From Rhizobacter terrae (GTDB taxonomy: Bacteria > Pseudomonadota > Gammaproteobacteria > Burkholderiales > Burkholderiaceae_C): 64,000 nucleotides of DNA. The notes beneath the pieces are model-generated. The model was not told the DNA's origin and did not search any database. It saw only the letters and a list, made by a program, of their open reading frames with translations. The first letter of the stretch is position 1. The number at the start of each line of letters is the position of its first letter. A program made the translations under genes and the position numbers. Location of the stretch: assembly GCF_003852895.1 (NCBI RefSeq), contig NZ_QUSW01000002.1, forward strand, positions 620,001 to 684,000. Reading direction: 5' to 3'. This document shows positions 59,745 through 64,000 of this stretch, piece after piece.

Positions 59745-61301
59745 TCAGGTCTTCAGCGTGATCACCCAGAGAAGGACCACTGCGCTGCCGACCAGCACGT
59801 CACTCAATGGAATGGCGCGCAGACGCCGCAACACCAGCGCGGCGGCGGGCGGCAGCAGCAGCGCCAGCACCAGCCACTTCAAGCCGCCGAAAAATGCATT
59901 GGCCATGGTCCAGATCCAGGCTGCATGGGCGAGGAAGCCCCAGAACTCCGCGCGGCCGGATTCACCGCGCCAGTCGAGCATGCGGGCCCAGCCCAGAACC
60001 ACCGTCTGCGTCCAGCTCACCTCCTCCTGGTCGAGGAAGCGGTGCAGCGCGAGCAGCAACAGCACGCCGATCGCCATCGAGCCGAAGACGAAGCTCACGG
60101 AGAGGGCCTCGACGACGCCCTGCGCGCTGCTGTCGAGGTGGACCCGTCCGGTGATCAGCATCGTGATGCCGGCCAGCAGGGCAATGCCGACGAGCCCGCT
60201 GACGAGGTCCGGCGCGCCCAGGTGGTCCATCGCCCGAACAAGCGCGAACACCAGCAGCGCGCCGACGGTGCACATGAGGGCGAACTTCATCGGCGCGAAC
60301 AAGGCAAGGACACGCTCCCAGAGGGTGGGCGGCGGCGGAACGAGGTTGGGCGCATGCATGGCCTGCGTGGACGCCTGCCAGCGCCAGGACGGACGTTCCT
60401 GCACCTGCTTCCACGCGCGCAGCCAAGCCTCGCCCGGGTCACTCAATCTCGCCGCCGACAGCGCGCCCTCCAGTCGCGCCTGCACCTGCGGCTGCGCGAA
60501 GTCGGGCAGCACCAGCGTGGGCTGCGGGCCGCCGAGCCGTGCGGCATCGACCAACACGGACAAGCGTTCGGGCAAGGCACCCAGGGCCTTGGGGGCGATG
60601 CCTTCGGTCTTGCACAGCAGTGCCTTGCTGCCGCCAGCCGGCAACCGCCACTGGCCGACCCAGGCAGAGTCCGCCGGCCGAGGGTCGGGACTGCATTGCA
60701 GCGCCGGCATGCTGCCGCCGCCGGCGAGGGACAGGGTCATGTCGAACAGCGGCAGCGCTTCATCCGTCGTGTTCTTCAGGCGCAGCGCGAGGTAGAGGGT
60801 CTCCCAGCTGCCGTGCATCGTCCACACACCAGGACCGGAACGCACGAGCCAGCCCGGCTCGATCTGGTTCTTGTAGGGCATCAGCCCCGGTGGCAACGGC
60901 GACTGCAGGTCGTCCCACTCGAAGGCGACGGAGCGCTGGTAGGCGCGTTGCCAGGCAGCGGCGAGTTCAGGGTCGGACGACGGACGCTTCAGCCCGCGGT
61001 CGATGAGCTGGCCCAGCGTCAGCCCTGCTTCGGGCGGCGTGCCGTCGAGCTTGCGGATGTACAGGGTCAGCAGTTCGCGGCGCAGGGCCTCGGCCTGCTG
61101 CGGCTGGCCCATCTCCTTGAGCGCACGGACCACGCCGCCTGCATCCCCCAGCCGGGTACCGGCAGGTGTGGCCCTCAGGGCTTCGTCAAAGGTGCCTGGC
61201 TCCGGCCCGGCAGGCTTGACGGCCATGGCCGTCGACGCCAGGACCATGCACAGTGTGACGAACCATCCCCTCAGCCATGCGCTCACGTGATGCCCCCGCA
61301 C
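59745..61301 (-). CDS. Membrane protein with DUF805-like C-terminus
   Basis: 518 residues. A signal peptide (about 1-28, ending ASTAMA) leads a periplasmic region of about 300 residues with no known domain (helical part to about 120, then beta-rich LYLALRLKNTTDEALPLFDM). Then several helices: KFALMCTVGALLVFALVRAM, LVSGLVGIALLAGITMLITG, SFVFGSMAIGVLLLLALH. The end (WRGESGRAEFWGFLAHAAWI, VLRRLRAIP) has the GR..EFW and RRL pattern of DUF805. Function unknown. It lies 48 bases after the cytochrome b-like gene on the same strand. Confidence 0.7.
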   Translation of the reverse strand: MRGHHVSAWLRGWFVTLCMVLASTAMAVKPAGPEPGTFDEALRATPAGTRLGDAGGVVRALKEMGQPQQAEALRRELLTLYIRKLDGTPPEAGLTLGQLIDRGLKRPSSDPELAAAWQRAYQRSVAFEWDDLQSPLPPGLMPYKNQIEPGWLVRSGPGVWTMHGSWETLYLALRLKNTTDEALPLFDMTLSLAGGGSMPALQCSPDPRPADSAWVGQWRLPAGGSKALLCKTEGIAPKALGALPERLSVLVDAARLGGPQPTLVLPDFAQPQVQARLEGALSAARLSDPGEAWLRAWKQVQERPSWRWQASTQAMHAPNLVPPPPTLWERVLALFAPMKFALMCTVGALLVFALVRAMDHLGAPDLVSGLVGIALLAGITMLITGRVHLDSSAQGVVEALSVSFVFGSMAIGVLLLLALHRFLDQEEVSWTQTVVLGWARMLDWRGESGRAEFWGFLAHAAWIWTMANAFFGGLKWLVLALLLPPAAALVLRRLRAIPLSDVLVGSAVVLLWVITLKT

Positions 61302-61349
61302 CCGATTGTTGTGCAGCGAGCATAGCGCGCGGGGCCAGGCGGGTGCGTG

Positions 61350-61880
61350 TCAGTCCGGACGCCGCTTGCGCCCTGTCACCATCGCCCCGGGCAGGTTCTC
61401 GCGCCACACGATGCTCATCACCAGAACGCCCAGCAGGTGCAGCAGCACGGCCACCATCAGCGCATCGGCCAGCCAGGCGTGGGCGATGAGCACGCGGTCA
61501 TCGCCCCAGAACATGTCCCAGCGGCTCATCCAGCCGGTCAGGCCCAGCAGCAGGACCAGCAACCACAGCAGCCACACCATCCAGACGCCCAGCGGGTCAT
61601 GGTCGATGCGACGCGGCGCACGTGCGCGGAGGTAGGCGAGCGTCTCGCGAAGCGACGGCTTCAGCGCAGCGATGCCGCCGCCACCCGACGCAAAGAGCGC
61701 CCACGTCAACCGCAGAACGACCACACCTGCCGCGATGTAGCCCAGCGCGCGGTGCCACCAACCGCCGTCCTCGGCGATGAGATTGAAAACGACCAGGCCC
61801 GCCAGCAGCCAGTGGCCAACGCGCACGGCCGCGTCCCACACGGGAACATGGTCATCGCGATCGCTGCGCTCGGCGCTCAT
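61350..61880 (-). CDS. Cytochrome b561-like membrane protein
   Basis: 176 residues with four membrane helices. Histidines in suitable places for two b-hemes: RVGHWLLAGLVV in helix 1, WWHRALGYIAAGVVVLR in helix 2 and IAHAWLADALMVAVLLHLLG in helix 4. This is the bacterial cytochrome b561/nickel-hydrogenase b-subunit group, which passes electrons across the membrane. Its ATG overlaps the stop of the diguanylate cyclase gene (ATGA), implying coupled synthesis. Next gene on the same strand starts 48 bases downstream. Confidence 0.87.
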   Translation of the reverse strand: MSAERSDRDDHVPVWDAAVRVGHWLLAGLVVFNLIAEDGGWWHRALGYIAAGVVVLRLTWALFASGGGGIAALKPSLRETLAYLRARAPRRIDHDPLGVWMVWLLWLLVLLLGLTGWMSRWDMFWGDDRVLIAHAWLADALMVAVLLHLLGVLVMSIVWRENLPGAMVTGRKRRPD

Positions 61881-62872
61881 CTCACGCAGAAGGTGTTGCG
61901 CCCCGCCGCCTTCGCGTCGTAGAGCGCAGCGTCAGCACGCGCGAGCAACTGCTCGGCCGTGGACTCGCCGCCGTCGTGCAAGGCCAGCCCTGCGCTGGCC
62001 GACACCTGCCGCACCGCGGCGGCGCCATCGAAGGGTTGGTTCACGGCCTGCACGATCTTCTGCGCCACGAGCGCGGCTTCATCTGCCCTTGTCAGCGCCT
62101 CCAGGATCACGACGAACTCGTCGCCCGCCAGCCGCGCCACGGTGTCGGTCTGGCGCACCGCACCAGCGAGCTGGTGGGCGAAGGCCTTGAGCACCTCGTC
62201 ACCGGTCGCGTGGCCGAAGGTGTCGTTGACGGCCTTGAAGTGATCGACGTCCAGGAACAGCAGCGCCATCGGCTTGCCGAAGCGACGGCAGCGCGCCACG
62301 GCCTCGGGCAGGCGCTGCTCGAACTCGCGCCGGTTCATGAGTCCGGTGAGCGGGTCGGTGCGCGTCAGGCGGTCCAGGACTTCGGCGGCACGCTGGCGGT
62401 CGGTGATCTCGAACGAGACGGAGTAGAAGCCCTGCACCCGGCCGGCGGCATCGACGTCGGGCACGTAGTCCTGCTGGTAGTGGCGCAGTTCGCCGTCGCG
62501 TTCGAGCGCATGTTCGTAGCTCACGTGTTCGCCGGCCAGCACGCGGTCGATGTAGGTCTTGATCGTGGCGTAGGCCTTGTCGCCGCGCACCTCGCGGATG
62601 GTCTTGCCCACCAGGTCGGCCGGGTCGCAGCGGTAGACGACCCCGCAATAGCGGTTGGCGTAGAGCACGCGCTCCTGGCGGTCGAATTGCGAAATGCGCG
62701 CAGGCAGGCTGTCGATGATCTCGCGCATGCGGGCTTCGGCGCGCTGGTGCGCCGCCACCGCCAGCTGGCATTCGCGAAGGGCGCGCCGCTGCCGCGCGAA
62801 GAGGGTCACCCCTGCTGCCGCGAGCGGCAGCGCCAGCAGGAGGATCGCTTCGGGCAGGGTCAGAACCGCCAT
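61877..62872 (-). CDS. PAS-GGDEF diguanylate cyclase
   Basis: 331 residues. One N-terminal membrane helix (about 7-25), a PAS domain (about 45-160: IIDSLPARISQFDRQERVLY, GKTIREVRGDKAY, VSFEITDRQ) and a GGDEF domain (TDPLTGLMNRREF, LFLDVDHFKAVNDTFGHATG). The active site is AGDEF at 249-253, a variant found in active cyclases. The inhibitory site RQTD (240-243) is five residues before it. It makes c-di-GMP in response to a PAS signal. Start ATG 62872. Coupled by overlap to the cytochrome b-like gene downstream and divergent from pobA. Confidence 0.93.
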   Translation of the reverse strand: MAVLTLPEAILLLALPLAAAGVTLFARQRRALRECQLAVAAHQRAEARMREIIDSLPARISQFDRQERVLYANRYCGVVYRCDPADLVGKTIREVRGDKAYATIKTYIDRVLAGEHVSYEHALERDGELRHYQQDYVPDVDAAGRVQGFYSVSFEITDRQRAAEVLDRLTRTDPLTGLMNRREFEQRLPEAVARCRRFGKPMALLFLDVDHFKAVNDTFGHATGDEVLKAFAHQLAGAVRQTDTVARLAGDEFVVILEALTRADEAALVAQKIVQAVNQPFDGAAAVRQVSASAGLALHDGGESTAEQLLARADAALYDAKAAGRNTFCVR

Positions 62873-62908
62873 GCGTCCAGCATACGCGATGTTCGAAATG
62901 TGCAATGA

Positions 62909-64000
<1,092 letters not shown>

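Overview
The window is about 64 kb of very GC-rich, densely coded bacterial chromosome. Gene content points to a betaproteobacterium of the order Burkholderiales (Comamonadaceae or a close relative): a Bug/TctC-type solute-binding protein beside a LysR regulator, a PEP-CTERM protein, DUF1415 and DUF3016 proteins, and several small hypothetical proteins that look like types common in that order. The order is inferred from content; no rRNA is present. I see no tRNA, rRNA, insertion sequence, phage gene, CRISPR array or replication origin. The layout is that of ordinary host chromosome, with no sign of an inserted island.

Layout. 1-4.1 kb: small secreted or hypothetical proteins, an esterase lipoprotein and an FKBP isomerase. 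4.1-7.2 kb (minus): minCDE, followed by a proline-rich protein of unknown function. 7.2-8.2 kb: a PEP-CTERM surface protein behind a 381-bp region with three perfect or near-perfect hairpins and a sigma-54-like promoter. 8.2-13.6 kb: a hybrid histidine kinase, small proteins, DUF1415, a solute-binding protein and a diguanylate cyclase. 13.8-15.1 kb: an ArsR/SRPBCC/GFA operon with a palindromic operator inside the promoter spacer. 15-20 kb: a PLP dehydratase, a LysE exporter, a MocR regulator and unknowns. 20.7-27.2 kb: a chemoreceptor, a DsbA-like protein, a PAS hybrid kinase and an ABC exporter. 27.4-31 kb: assorted enzymes. 31.1-34.3 kb: a DUF1501/DUF1800 pair. 34.4-36 kb: an alcohol dehydrogenase and a BON lipoprotein.

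36.2-46.4 kb is a signalling block: four consecutive two-component genes (response-regulator kinase, membrane hybrid kinase, Rcp1-type regulator, REC-HK-REC hybrid), then convergent lapD and lapG (c-di-GMP-controlled periplasmic proteolysis of a surface adhesin) and a divergent TolC-type outer membrane channel. The lapG/tolC intergenic region has a close match to a CRP-family site. The adhesin and its inner-membrane exporter are not in the window. 46.4-51.4 kb: an aspartyl-protease-like protein, a Bug-type binding protein, a LysR regulator and an alpha/beta hydrolase.

51.4-59.6 kb is a complete D-xylose operon read leftwards: ROK regulator, XylF binding protein, XylH permease, a single-domain XylG ATPase, XylB, XylA and aldose 1-epimerase. 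Several genes are joined by overlapping start/stop codons. It imports xylose and converts it to xylulose 5-phosphate. 59.7-62.9 kb: a diguanylate cyclase translationally coupled to a cytochrome b561-like protein, then a membrane protein with a DUF805-like end. The window closes inside pobA (4-hydroxybenzoate 3-hydroxylase). I found no clearly new system. The best leads are the PEP-CTERM control region, the Lap module with its signalling neighbours, and the ArsR operator.
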